Positions 52,357 through 60,631 of a stretch of DNA of 64,000 nt are shown piece after piece. The stretch spans positions 62,001-126,000 of the forward strand of contig JAPFDT010000007.1 in assembly GCA_026169815.1 (NCBI GenBank). Reading direction: 5' to 3'. Under the pieces are notes generated by a model. It worked only from the letters and a program-made list of their open reading frames with translations. It was not told the origin of the DNA and searched no databases. The stretch is from Pseudogracilibacillus sp. (GTDB taxonomy: Bacteria; Bacillota; Bacilli; Bacillales; Amphibacillaceae). The translations under genes were made by a program, and so were the position numbers. Positions within the stretch are counted from its first letter, which is position 1; each line of letters opens with the position of its first letter.

Positions 52357-53793
52357 ATGAAAAATTTTATTACTAAAAAAAGCGTTACACTACTATTTTT
52401 ATTAACCATTTTGGTTATTGTCTGTATCGCAATCGGTATATACCAAAATTATAAACCACTTCCAGAAGGCATATCTTATGAAAGCGAGATACATAACGCT
52501 GAGCATATTGAGTTATTAACGGATTTAACTTACAATAATTTTAATGATGTTACAATATATGAACAAGATATTTTTGCAGAAGTTTTTGACATAATAGAAG
52601 AAGCAGAAGATTTTATCGTCATCGACATGTTTCTGTTTAATAGCTATACTGATCAAAATAAAGATTTTCCTGATTTAAGTGGAGAATTAACAAAAAAGCT
52701 CATCAAACAAAAAGAACAGCACCCTGACATGACTGTTGTCTTTATTACAGATCCTATTAATACCGGCTACCATTCATACAAAGATGAACATATTAAACTG
52801 TTAGAAGAACATGATATTGAAGTAGTTATTACTAATTTAGATAAATTAAAAGACTCAAACAAAGCATACACTTCTGTATGGCGTCTTTTATTCCAACCAT
52901 TTGGACAAAGTGGAACAGGATGGTTACCTAACCCATTTGCAAAAGAAGCGCCAAAGTTTACCTTGCGCTCTTATTTAGCATTATTTAATGTTAAAGCAAA
53001 TCATCGTAAAGCAGTTATCACAGAAAAATGTGCAATTGTCACTTCAGCAAACCCACATAATGAGAGTGGTTTTGCTTCTAATATCGGATTTAAAGTGTCA
53101 GGAAATATTATTAGAGATATGGTAAAGGCTGAACAAGCAATCATTGATTATTCAAATGGAAAAACTATCATACCTTTGCCAAAGAAAGAAAAAGCGAAAG
53201 AAACAGATACAAATGTACAATACATAACAGAAGGAAAAATATTAAAGCATGTCGTGAAAGAGCTTGAAGAGACTGAAAAAGGAGATACAGTATGGATAGC
53301 GATGTTTTATTTAGCAAACCGCGATATTATTGATGCCTTACATGATGCGACAGAACGTGGTGTCGAGGTGAACTTTATCCTTGATCCAAATAAGGTTGCG
53401 TTTGGTAATGGAAAGACAGGTTTACCAAATGTTCCTATCGCCTCTGAACTTATTAAAAATAAACATATTAACATACGTTGGTTTCAAGCAGAAGAAAATC
53501 AATTTCATACAAAATTACTTTATATTAATAAAGGGGAAAACAGCGTAATAATTGGAGGTTCAGCCAATTATACAACACGTAATCTTAATGATTTAAATTT
53601 AGAAAACAACTTAAAAATCTCTGCCCCTACTGAAGTAAAGATTATGCAAGATACAGAGGAATATTTTCAAAGATTATGGAATAATGAAGATGGGGAATTT
53701 ACTTATCCATATGTAGCTAATGAAGATGAACTAACAGCGATTTTAAAACTAACATATTGGGTACAAAAGTTATCTGGTTTAACAACTTATTAA
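52357..53793 (+). CDS. Phospholipase D-like protein with variant HKD motifs
   Basis: A 478-residue membrane-anchored protein: one N-terminal membrane segment (about 10-30), then two PLD domains. Motif 1 reads NHRKAVITE followed by TSANPHN, motif 2 FHTKLLYIN followed by GGSANYT. Both His and Lys are present, but the motif Asp is replaced by Glu in the first and Asn in the second. Motif-adjacent strands VTSAN and GGSAN fit PLD/cardiolipin synthase relatives. It may hydrolyse or transfer phospholipid head groups at the outer membrane face. AGGAGA precedes the ATG. Upstream of a lipoprotein gene by 51 bp. Confidence 0.8.
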   Translation: MKNFITKKSVTLLFLLTILVIVCIAIGIYQNYKPLPEGISYESEIHNAEHIELLTDLTYNNFNDVTIYEQDIFAEVFDIIEEAEDFIVIDMFLFNSYTDQNKDFPDLSGELTKKLIKQKEQHPDMTVVFITDPINTGYHSYKDEHIKLLEEHDIEVVITNLDKLKDSNKAYTSVWRLLFQPFGQSGTGWLPNPFAKEAPKFTLRSYLALFNVKANHRKAVITEKCAIVTSANPHNESGFASNIGFKVSGNIIRDMVKAEQAIIDYSNGKTIIPLPKKEKAKETDTNVQYITEGKILKHVVKELEETEKGDTVWIAMFYLANRDIIDALHDATERGVEVNFILDPNKVAFGNGKTGLPNVPIASELIKNKHINIRWFQAEENQFHTKLLYINKGENSVIIGGSANYTTRNLNDLNLENNLKISAPTEVKIMQDTEEYFQRLWNNEDGEFTYPYVANEDELTAILKLTYWVQKLSGLTTY

Positions 53794-53844
53794 CATGAAT
53801 CTTGTTGCGAGTTCACACTATAAAATAGGAAAGGACGAAATCCG

Positions 53845-54420
53845 ATTAAAAAACCTTTTATTTCTTTCACTATCCTATTTTGTTTCCTAATCGCAGCCTG
53901 TCAATCTACTGAAATTGATCATGATAAATTGGAAGAAATCGAAGTAGTACAAACGACTGCAGAAACAACACAAGATGATTTTACATTTCGTCTTGTCAGT
54001 GAAAAAGAACAATATAAAGTAGGAGAAGAAGTCGTTTTATATGGGGAAATTTTTTATCAAGGTAAAAAAGAAGAAGTGACAATTAACCACTCTTCATCTG
54101 CTGTCTTTTTCCATATCATAGAAGAAATGAGAAGCTATGATATAGACTATGCGGTTCAAGATATTGGTGTATCAACAATGCTCCAAAAATTAGGTGAACC
54201 ACATAAAGAACAATATAAAAAAAGCGGTAACTATAGTCCAGAAGATAGCCCGAAAGAGTTCATAACATTTATGGAGAATTTCTTAGAAGAAGACGGCTTC
54301 CCTGCCGGGCATTATACCGTAAAAGGAATAACAGACTTTTCCTATGCTCCAGATGACGATTCAGAACAACAAGAACATATAAATCTCGAAGCTATGATTG
54401 ATTTTAAAGTGGTCGAATAA
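53845..54420 (+). CDS. Hypothetical lipoprotein with apparent ATT start
   Basis: A 191-residue acidic lipoprotein of unknown family. The first ATG/GTG/TTG in frame is a TTG at 53929, inside the mature part with no ribosome binding site. Upstream the same frame encodes KKPFISFTILFCFLIAACQST, a perfect lipoprotein signal (lipobox IAAC), beginning at an ATT (53845) with AAAGGA 9 nt before it. No ATG, GTG or TTG exists between the upstream stop (53821) and 53929. So either ATT is the start or ATG was mutated. The mature domain (FRLVSEKEQYKVGEEVVLYGE) looks like a beta sandwich. Confidence 0.7.
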   Translation: MKKPFISFTILFCFLIAACQSTEIDHDKLEEIEVVQTTAETTQDDFTFRLVSEKEQYKVGEEVVLYGEIFYQGKKEEVTINHSSSAVFFHIIEEMRSYDIDYAVQDIGVSTMLQKLGEPHKEQYKKSGNYSPEDSPKEFITFMENFLEEDGFPAGHYTVKGITDFSYAPDDDSEQQEHINLEAMIDFKVVE

Positions 54421-54487
54421 AGTCCTGATCCACATACTATTGCCATAAAGATATACGACGAATAATTATTCATTAAAGGAGTGGTAC

Positions 54488-55201
54488 TTGTTGAGAGTGA
54501 TAGGTTGGATAGGAATGCTACATGTCTTTATTATTACTGTTTGGCTTGGAATTAATGTTGTTTTTAATATTATGAATCCAATTACATTTGAAACAGGAAA
54601 AACAATCGCCGAAAATGGGATTGCGTATTATAGTGAATTTCCTGGATATTTAGGATTCGATCACGGTAGTAAAGCTTTCGTTTTCACACTATCTACTTTA
54701 CTACCTATTGGATTATTCATCTATTTAAAACGATTAAAGCAATTCGACCTGTTAAATATTGTTGCGTTTATTTCTGGTTGTTTAGGGTTTGTTTTAACTA
54801 GCTTATCCCTTATTCTTCAAGCTGTCACAGTAGAATATGCATTTAACTTATACAATACACAAACAGATGAAATAGCTCGCGGATTTGCTACTCATTTATA
54901 CGAATGGTCGATGCTTGAAGGTGGATTTTCAACTAGCATTTACATTATCGCTAATCTGGGGATTGCGATTTGGATCATTATTCATTCATATGGCTTAGCT
55001 CAATTAGCGAATTCGAAAAAACTTAGTCTCTTTGGTTACATTATTGGTAGTGGACAAATCATCAGTTTATTTAGTGCTTGGTTTTTCTTAATGCAAGGTA
55101 AACAGAGTATGCACACTTTCAATGAAGTGATAGGTTTTTTCATTATGATCTGGATTTTACTCATTAGTATTAAAATGATCCGAGGTAAAATTACTGTTTA
55201 A
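54488..55201 (+). CDS. Multi-pass membrane protein of unknown function
   Basis: A 237-residue protein with about six hydrophobic segments (near 5-27, 68-82, 90-113, 148-170, 183-200, 212-232) and one longer outside loop (30-62). It resembles DUF4386-type proteins in topology, which I cannot confirm. Starts at TTG 54488 or 54491, behind AAAGGAG. It follows the lipoprotein by 67 bp on the same strand and may be co-transcribed with it. Function unknown. Confidence 0.65.
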   Translation: MLRVIGWIGMLHVFIITVWLGINVVFNIMNPITFETGKTIAENGIAYYSEFPGYLGFDHGSKAFVFTLSTLLPIGLFIYLKRLKQFDLLNIVAFISGCLGFVLTSLSLILQAVTVEYAFNLYNTQTDEIARGFATHLYEWSMLEGGFSTSIYIIANLGIAIWIIIHSYGLAQLANSKKLSLFGYIIGSGQIISLFSAWFFLMQGKQSMHTFNEVIGFFIMIWILLISIKMIRGKITV

Positions 55202-55215
55202 CTTTTCCATGTAAA

Positions 55216-55509
55216 TCACGCTTTTTCATATGCTTGATCTGCTTCTTGTAACATAGTATATGTTGCTTCATACGTTTCACAGCCATCACTTGGTACTGTA
55301 TAGTGATTCGTGATCGTTCTCAGTTGTTTGAACTCTGTCGTAAGATCTGTGTGATCAACTGGTTGCTTGTTCACTTTTTCATTCATCTGTTGAAAAATAT
55401 CGCACACCTCTGTTAATTCTGGATGATCAGTTCCGTGAACGCGTGCTAATATTGGTGTATATTGGGCTAACAACGGAAAATATTCTTTTGTTATTTCTGA
55501 AAATGTCAT
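55216..55509 (-). CDS. Short hemerythrin-like protein related to RIC/ScdA
   Basis: A 97-residue helical protein. VHGTDHPELTEVCDIFQQM matches the first helices of the iron-sulfur repair protein RIC/ScdA (HG..HPEL), and FKQLRTITNHYTVPSDGCETY matches its last part. The intervening KEE..LFP ligand segment and the final HxHxEN ligand are missing, so the two-iron site of full RIC cannot form as usual; His25, His29, His53 and His69 remain. It may be a naturally short variant or an internally deleted one. GGGGAAAAATAAC precedes the ATG. Confidence 0.65.
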   Translation of the reverse strand: MTFSEITKEYFPLLAQYTPILARVHGTDHPELTEVCDIFQQMNEKVNKQPVDHTDLTTEFKQLRTITNHYTVPSDGCETYEATYTMLQEADQAYEKA

Positions 55510-55623
55510 GTTATTTTTCCCCTTTCACTCTCTAACTACATAAATCATATCACTTCGTAAACAAGATACATTTGATGTAGGTCAAGTTTTTATAGAAAAT
55601 GAACGAATAACTAATTGCACTAC

Positions 55624-55670
55624 AAAAAAACGTAGTAAATCTTCTTGTTTCAAGAAAATTTACTACGTTT
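55624..55670 (-). terminator. Terminator of the gabT-gabD operon
   Basis: CGTAGTAAATTTTCTTG / CAAGAAGATTTACTACG stem followed by seven T on the minus strand. Confidence 0.92.
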
Positions 55671-55673
55671 CGT

Positions 55674-57065
55674 TTATTCTACGTTTCCGATAGATAAATA
55701 TTTCGTTTCTAAATACGGTTCGATTCCTTCTGTTCCACCTTCACGTCCTAAGCCACTTTCTTTCATTCCACCAAATGGTACGTGGGCTGCTGATGGTGCT
55801 CCGTCGTTCCAACTAACAATTCCATAATCTAATTGTTCGTATAGTTGGATTCCTGTCTGATAGTCTTCTGTAAAGAAATATGCTGCTAAGCCAAATGGTG
55901 TATCGTTAGCAATTTTTACTGCTTCTTCAATTTCTTTAAAACTAATGACTGGAGCAATTGGACCGAATGTTTCTTCATGCATAATCGTCATATCTAAATT
56001 CGCATTTTTAATGACTGTTGGCTGTACGAAATAACAATCTTTATCATAATTTGCTTCATATTCATTACCTGTTAAAACGTCGGCACCTTTTTCTACTGCA
56101 TCTTCTAATTGATTAACAATTTTCTCATATCCGCCTTTATTAATAATCGGACCGATATCAGTACCTTCTTCTAAACCATTACCAACTTTTAACTTTTTCA
56201 CTTCTTGCGCTAGTTTCTCTGAAAATTCATCTACAATGCTTTCATGCACAATAACTCGGTTTGCACAAACACAAGTTTGTCCAGCATTTCTAAACTTTGA
56301 AGCAATTGTTTGTGTAACAGCAAAATCAACATCTGCATCTTTTGCTACAATGACTGGAGCATGTCCACCAAGTTCCATCGTTACACTTTTAACTGTATCT
56401 GCACTATTTTTAATTAATAATTTACCTACAGGCGTCGATCCAGTAAAGGTAATTTTTCTAACATCTTTACTGCTTGTAAATACTTCCCCAATCTCTTTTC
56501 CAGGTCCGTTTACTACTTGTACAACATGTTCTGGAATCCCCGCTTCATGAGCTAATTCAACAAGACGGATCATCGTTAATGGTGTTTCTTCAGCTGGTTT
56601 AACAATAAAGGTACAGCCTGCAGCTAATGCTGGAGCTGCTTTTCTCGTCATCATTGCCGCTGGGAAGTTCCACGGTGTAATAGCAGCAACTACTCCAATT
56701 GGTTGTTTCGTTACTACAATTCGTTTTCCATCTTGATGTGCCGGAATTGTACGACCATAAATACGTTTTGCTTCTTCTGCATACCATTCAATATAGTCTG
56801 TTGCATAATTCACTTCGCCTAATGACTCTTTTAATGGTTTTCCATTTTCTAATGTCATAATCTTAGCAATTTCTTCTTTGTTTAATTGGATAAGTTCGTA
56901 CCATTTTTTCAATAGACGAGCACGCTCATGTGCATTCACTTTTTTCCAAGAATCAAAAGCTGTACTAGCATTTTCAATCGCTAACTCGACTTCTGCTGTC
57001 GTATTCACTTTCACTTCTTCGATTAACTCACCCGTAGCTGGGTTATTTACTTTTATTTGGCTCAT
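55674..57065 (-). CDS. gabD: Succinate-semialdehyde dehydrogenase
   Basis: A 463-residue aldehyde dehydrogenase oxidising succinate semialdehyde to succinate, the second step of GABA breakdown. Catalytic Cys265 ([12 protein letters not shown]), general base Glu231 (MELGGHAP) and Asn133 (TPWNFP) are present. AAGGTGA supports the ATG at 57065 (MSQIKV); the ATG at 57071 is too close to that site. It lies 18 bp after gabT and ends at a strong terminator. Confidence 0.93.
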   Translation of the reverse strand: MSQIKVNNPATGELIEEVKVNTTAEVELAIENASTAFDSWKKVNAHERARLLKKWYELIQLNKEEIAKIMTLENGKPLKESLGEVNYATDYIEWYAEEAKRIYGRTIPAHQDGKRIVVTKQPIGVVAAITPWNFPAAMMTRKAAPALAAGCTFIVKPAEETPLTMIRLVELAHEAGIPEHVVQVVNGPGKEIGEVFTSSKDVRKITFTGSTPVGKLLIKNSADTVKSVTMELGGHAPVIVAKDADVDFAVTQTIASKFRNAGQTCVCANRVIVHESIVDEFSEKLAQEVKKLKVGNGLEEGTDIGPIINKGGYEKIVNQLEDAVEKGADVLTGNEYEANYDKDCYFVQPTVIKNANLDMTIMHEETFGPIAPVISFKEIEEAVKIANDTPFGLAAYFFTEDYQTGIQLYEQLDYGIVSWNDGAPSAAHVPFGGMKESGLGREGGTEGIEPYLETKYLSIGNVE

Positions 57066-57083
57066 ATACATTCACCTTCTTTT

Positions 57084-58394
57084 TTACTGATTTTCAAAAG
57101 CCGCTTCTAAAATAGCAAATCCTTTTTCTAATTCATCATCTGTAATAACTAATGGTGGTAAGAAACGTACAACATTACCGTTAATTCCCGCTGTTAATAG
57201 CAATAAGCCATTTGCATTTGCATATTTAGCAATTGCGCCCGTTTTTGCTGCGTCCGGTTGATTGCCTTTTTGATCTTCCACAATTTCTACCGCTACCATA
57301 GCACCTAGGCGACGAATTTCACCTACGAAATCATGTTTTTTGCTTAACTCTGTTAACTTATCTTCAATTTTAGCACCAATTACTTCTGCTTTAGCAGATA
57401 ACTGTTCTTCTTCCATAATATCAATTACCGTTAATGCCGCTTCACATGCTACTGGGTTTCCTGCAAACGTTCCACCAAGTTGACCTGGTTCAGCTGCATC
57501 CATCATTTCTGTTCTTCCTACTACCGCACTTAATGGTAAGCCTGCTGCTAATGATTTAGAAATCGTCATTAAATCAGGTATAACGCCAAAATGTTTTTCA
57601 ATAGCAAACATACTGCCTGTACGACCAAACCCAGTTTGAATTTCATCAGCAACAAAAACAATGCCATGCTCTTTACAGAATTCACTTACAGCTTGAACGA
57701 ATTCTTTCGGTGGAATAATAAATCCACCTTCACCTTGGATTGGTTCCATTACTACACATGCAACTGACTCAGGGTCTACCGTAGAAACAAAGAAATCTTT
57801 AAACTGCTGAATCGAATCCGCAATATATTCTTCTTCTGAAACACCCGCTAGTTTCTGCGTCATATAAGGGAATGGCGCTTGATACACTTCTGGAGCAAAC
57901 GGTCCAAAGCCAAATTTATATGGTTTTACTTTACTCGTCATTGCCATCGTTAAATTTGTACGACCATGGAAGCCACGGTTAAAAGTAACGACTGCTTGAC
58001 GGTTTGTATGATATCTAGCAATCTTCACTGCGTTTTCTACTGCTTCTGCACCAGAGTTAAATAAAATAGCTTGTTTATCATGATCCCCTGGTGTGATTTT
58101 ACATAATTGTTCCGCTAACTCAATATAGCCTTCATACATCATGACATTAAAGCCAGGGTGTAGAAACTTTTCTACTTGCTGTTTAATCGTTTCAGTTACT
58201 CGTGGATGACTATGACCTACGTTTAACGTACCAATAGCTCCTGCAAAATCAATCCACTCTCTACCATCTTTATCTACTAATGTTGATCCTTTACCATAGT
58301 CAGCAATATTTAAATTCCCATTACTAACTCCTCTAGGAACAAACTTTTTTCTTTTTGCTTGTAACTCTTCTGTTGTACTTACTTTTTGAACCAT
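57084..58394 (-). CDS. gabT: 4-aminobutyrate aminotransferase
   Basis: A 436-residue class III PLP aminotransferase converting GABA and 2-oxoglutarate to succinate semialdehyde and glutamate. LFNSGAEAVENAVKIAR, the PLP-contact VADEIQTGFGRTG and Schiff-base Lys280 in TISKSLAAG are present. AAAGGAGAG precedes the ATG. First gene of gabT-gabD. Its promoter region carries the 13-mer TTTGGTATGCTTA that also stands in front of gabR, so GabR control is likely. Confidence 0.94.
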   Translation of the reverse strand: MVQKVSTTEELQAKRKKFVPRGVSNGNLNIADYGKGSTLVDKDGREWIDFAGAIGTLNVGHSHPRVTETIKQQVEKFLHPGFNVMMYEGYIELAEQLCKITPGDHDKQAILFNSGAEAVENAVKIARYHTNRQAVVTFNRGFHGRTNLTMAMTSKVKPYKFGFGPFAPEVYQAPFPYMTQKLAGVSEEEYIADSIQQFKDFFVSTVDPESVACVVMEPIQGEGGFIIPPKEFVQAVSEFCKEHGIVFVADEIQTGFGRTGSMFAIEKHFGVIPDLMTISKSLAAGLPLSAVVGRTEMMDAAEPGQLGGTFAGNPVACEAALTVIDIMEEEQLSAKAEVIGAKIEDKLTELSKKHDFVGEIRRLGAMVAVEIVEDQKGNQPDAAKTGAIAKYANANGLLLLTAGINGNVVRFLPPLVITDDELEKGFAILEAAFENQ

Positions 58395-58480
58395 GATTCA
58401 TCTCTCCTTTTTTATCTCATTCTACAAAACTCTATACGTTTACTTACCTAGTTTATCTACAATTTTTATAGTGGTTTTTT

Positions 58481-58494
58481 ATCACAAATGTGAT
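58481..58494. promoter_or_regulatory. Perfect 14-bp palindrome upstream of gabT
   Basis: ATCACAAATGTGAT, centred about 94 bp before gabT, between its start codon and the GabR-box candidate. Shape is that of an operator for a dimeric regulator; the protein is unknown. Confidence 0.35.
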
Positions 58495-58537
58495 CGGACT
58501 TAAAAAACCTCTAGCTTGTGTTATATAATAGACTATC

Positions 58538-58550
58538 TTTGGTATGCTTA
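58538..58550. promoter_or_regulatory. Candidate GabR box for gabTD
   Basis: TTTGGTATGCTTA, identical to the sequence at 60571-60583 before gabR. On the minus strand it reads TAAGCATACCAAA, containing the ATACCA hexamer known for B. subtilis GabR. It sits next to a -10-like TATTAT, in the likely promoter spacer of gabT. Confidence 0.65.
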
Positions 58551-58943
58551 AAAGAACCAAAAAAATAATGTTGTTAGTACCAGATTAGTTTTTCTACTTT
58601 CTTGCTTCTATACAACAGATTCGTTTTATGATGAAATTGATTCAATTTTATGATTTATAATACAAGCATTTTAAAAGTGTATATGATATCATGTTATGCA
58701 TTACTGAGTAAATTCAGACTATTAGCAAAGGAGTAGCGATGAATTACATAACTTACTCCTAATAAAACTGTTAATTCTGTTTGTTACTAGTAATAAAATA
58801 GTGTTTATAAGTTCTTTCTGCAAAACAGATAGTAGATGAGTACATTTCGGACAAATTGTACTTTGACACTCTATACACTTACTTACAACGAAACAACACT
58901 CTAGCAGTGTTTCACCTAGTTTTTGCGAAAGGAATGACTTACT

Positions 58944-60203
58944 TTGAGTGGAAGTAATTTAGCGGAAAAACACGTACCAGAGATCGACGAGGAAGAATCA
59001 GCATTAACGAGAACGAGTTTAACTTTGATGGAAGGTATTGCTTTAATAGTAGGTACAAATATTGGAGCAGGTGTTTTAAGTTTAGCATACGGTACTAAAA
59101 ATGCTGGTTGGCCTGTATTACTATTTTGGATTCTTTTAACAGGAACATTAACGACAATAATGATGTTATACGTTGCTGAAACAACGCTTCGTACGAGGAA
59201 AGACTTACAACTTAGCGGATTAACTGCCAAATATGTTGGTAAAACCGGCTCTTGGATTATGTTTATTTCTGTAGCGATAAATGCGCTCGGTGCTATGACT
59301 GCATATGCATCTGGGAGTGGAGAAGTTCTTTCTGAATTGTTTAATCTCCCACCATTTGTTGGAAGTCTTTTATTTTTCATTCCAGCGGCTGGAGTTATTT
59401 GGTTAGGTCTTAAAGTTGCAGGAATTTCAGGAAGAGTTGTTACGATTGGTATGTTAGTTTTAGTTGCGATTTTAGTTATTGCATCGATTGTTGGACCAAA
59501 AATTCAAGCAGAATTTATTTTATATACGGATTTAAAATTTGCAATCCCTGTATTTAGTTTGGTTGTATTTTCATTTCTAGCTCAATATATCGTTCCAGAG
59601 TTAGCTAGAGGGTATGCAACAGATTCTAAAAAAGATATTAAAAATTTACCTAAAGCAATTATCTTCGGTATGTTAATTACTGGTTTCTTATTAGCACTTA
59701 TTCCTTTTGCTGCTTTAGGTATTATTGGACCAGATGATATGACAGAGGTTGTTACAATTGCTTGGGCAGATGCTTTAGGACAATGGGCATTTTTCATTGC
59801 TAATGGATTTGCGTTACTAGCGATGTTAACGTCATTTTGGGGAATTGGACAAAGCTTTATGACGAATATTATTGATCAATTTAAATTCACATCTGAATGG
59901 GATATAAAATCACGATTAATTTCTGTAGGAGTTGTAACAATTACACCATTTATTATTGCTTACAGTGGATTAATTGGATTCGTTGATGCCCTATCAGTAG
60001 CAGGGTCATTTGCAGGTGTCGTCATGTCTATTTTACCAGTTATTATGATTAACAAAGCTCGAAAAGTAAACGAACAAGAGCCAGCTTGGAACTGTGGACG
60101 CTTAGCACACCCAGCAATCCAAACACTTACAATCGTTATCTTTATCGGAGCAGCAGCCTACACACTATTAGGTTTATTTAACGTCTTACCAAAAGGCTGG
60201 TAA
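58944..60203 (+). CDS. Amino acid permease (AAAP/aromatic amino acid family)
   Basis: A 419-residue transporter with eleven hydrophobic segments. The first, LIVGTNIGAGVLSLAYGTKN, is the substrate-site helix of the Aa_trans/HAAAP families. Placed between gabTD and gabR, it may import GABA or a precursor such as glutamate; this is inference, since B. subtilis GabP belongs to another family. TTG start with AAAGGA about 10 nt upstream. The following hairpin ends the transcript. An acidic 20-residue N-terminal tail precedes the first segment. Confidence 0.87.
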   Translation: MSGSNLAEKHVPEIDEEESALTRTSLTLMEGIALIVGTNIGAGVLSLAYGTKNAGWPVLLFWILLTGTLTTIMMLYVAETTLRTRKDLQLSGLTAKYVGKTGSWIMFISVAINALGAMTAYASGSGEVLSELFNLPPFVGSLLFFIPAAGVIWLGLKVAGISGRVVTIGMLVLVAILVIASIVGPKIQAEFILYTDLKFAIPVFSLVVFSFLAQYIVPELARGYATDSKKDIKNLPKAIIFGMLITGFLLALIPFAALGIIGPDDMTEVVTIAWADALGQWAFFIANGFALLAMLTSFWGIGQSFMTNIIDQFKFTSEWDIKSRLISVGVVTITPFIIAYSGLIGFVDALSVAGSFAGVVMSILPVIMINKARKVNEQEPAWNCGRLAHPAIQTLTIVIFIGAAAYTLLGLFNVLPKGW

Positions 60204-60219
60204 GCGCAATATAATTAAG

Positions 60220-60277
60220 AGGTTGGGTCAAAGCCATATTTTCTGCATATGAAAACAGCTTTGTCCTAACCTTTTTT
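60220..60277 (+). terminator. Long hairpin terminator after the permease
   Basis: AGGTTGGG-CAAAGC / GCTTTG-CCTAACCT with further inner pairing (TTTTC / GAAAA), followed by six T. The arms resemble the ends of the repeat at 62203-62478 (AGGTTGGGACAAAAC). Confidence 0.85.
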
Positions 60278-60327
60278 GGTTGTTTAGAAAACAGTATTGG
60301 TTATAATATTAGTTTGTTGAAGCGAAA

Positions 60328-60490
60328 GAAATATACGGAGACTCCTGCGGGACAAAAGGCCTCGATGTGACCCCGCAGAGTGTAGCTCGAGGCAGGCAAA
60401 GAACGTCACGTCCTGTGACAATGCCTGCATTTGCACGTCCTGTACTTCGAGGCACATTAGACGCCCGCAGAAAGCGGAGTATATTTCTGT
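60328..60490 (+). repeat. Dispersed repeat, copy A (upstream of gabR)
   Basis: Outer arms GAAATATACGGAGACTCCTG and CGGAGTATATTTC. The core GTCACGTCCTGTGACAATGC and TTGCACGTCCTGT is the reverse complement of copy B at 62259-62421, with only scattered differences over about 160 bp. Confidence 0.85.
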
Positions 60491-60570
60491 AGCGATTTCA
60501 CCTACACCATTTATTGTACAACCTTTTTGTTACCATATTTAAGTTACTTTATTTACGGTTATGTACACAT

Positions 60571-60587
60571 TTTGGTATGCTTATAAT
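60571..60587 (+). promoter_or_regulatory. Candidate GabR box and -10 of gabR
   Basis: TTTGGTATGCTTA followed at once by TATAAT (60582-60587). A weak -35 TTATGT lies 17 bp before. A box inside the spacer fits autorepression. A related inverted TTTTGGTGCTTATTATT (minus strand) lies just before the start codon at about 60602-60618. Confidence 0.6.
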
Positions 60588-60631
60588 AGACAAAACAATA
60601 AAATAATAAGCACCAAAAGAGGTGAATAAAT

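Larger units (their letters stand above)
58395..58943. other. Divergent regulatory region between gabT and the permease
   Basis: 549 bp with no gene. Besides the two sites listed separately, it includes a repeat-end remnant (TTTATGATGAAATTGATTC, near 58626-58644) and AT-rich sequence leading to the permease. Confidence 0.5.

Noticed and set aside
52146-52376. 76-codon hydrophobic frame before the PLD-like gene
   Set aside because: No ribosome binding site, strongly AT-driven composition, and it overlaps the next gene's start region.
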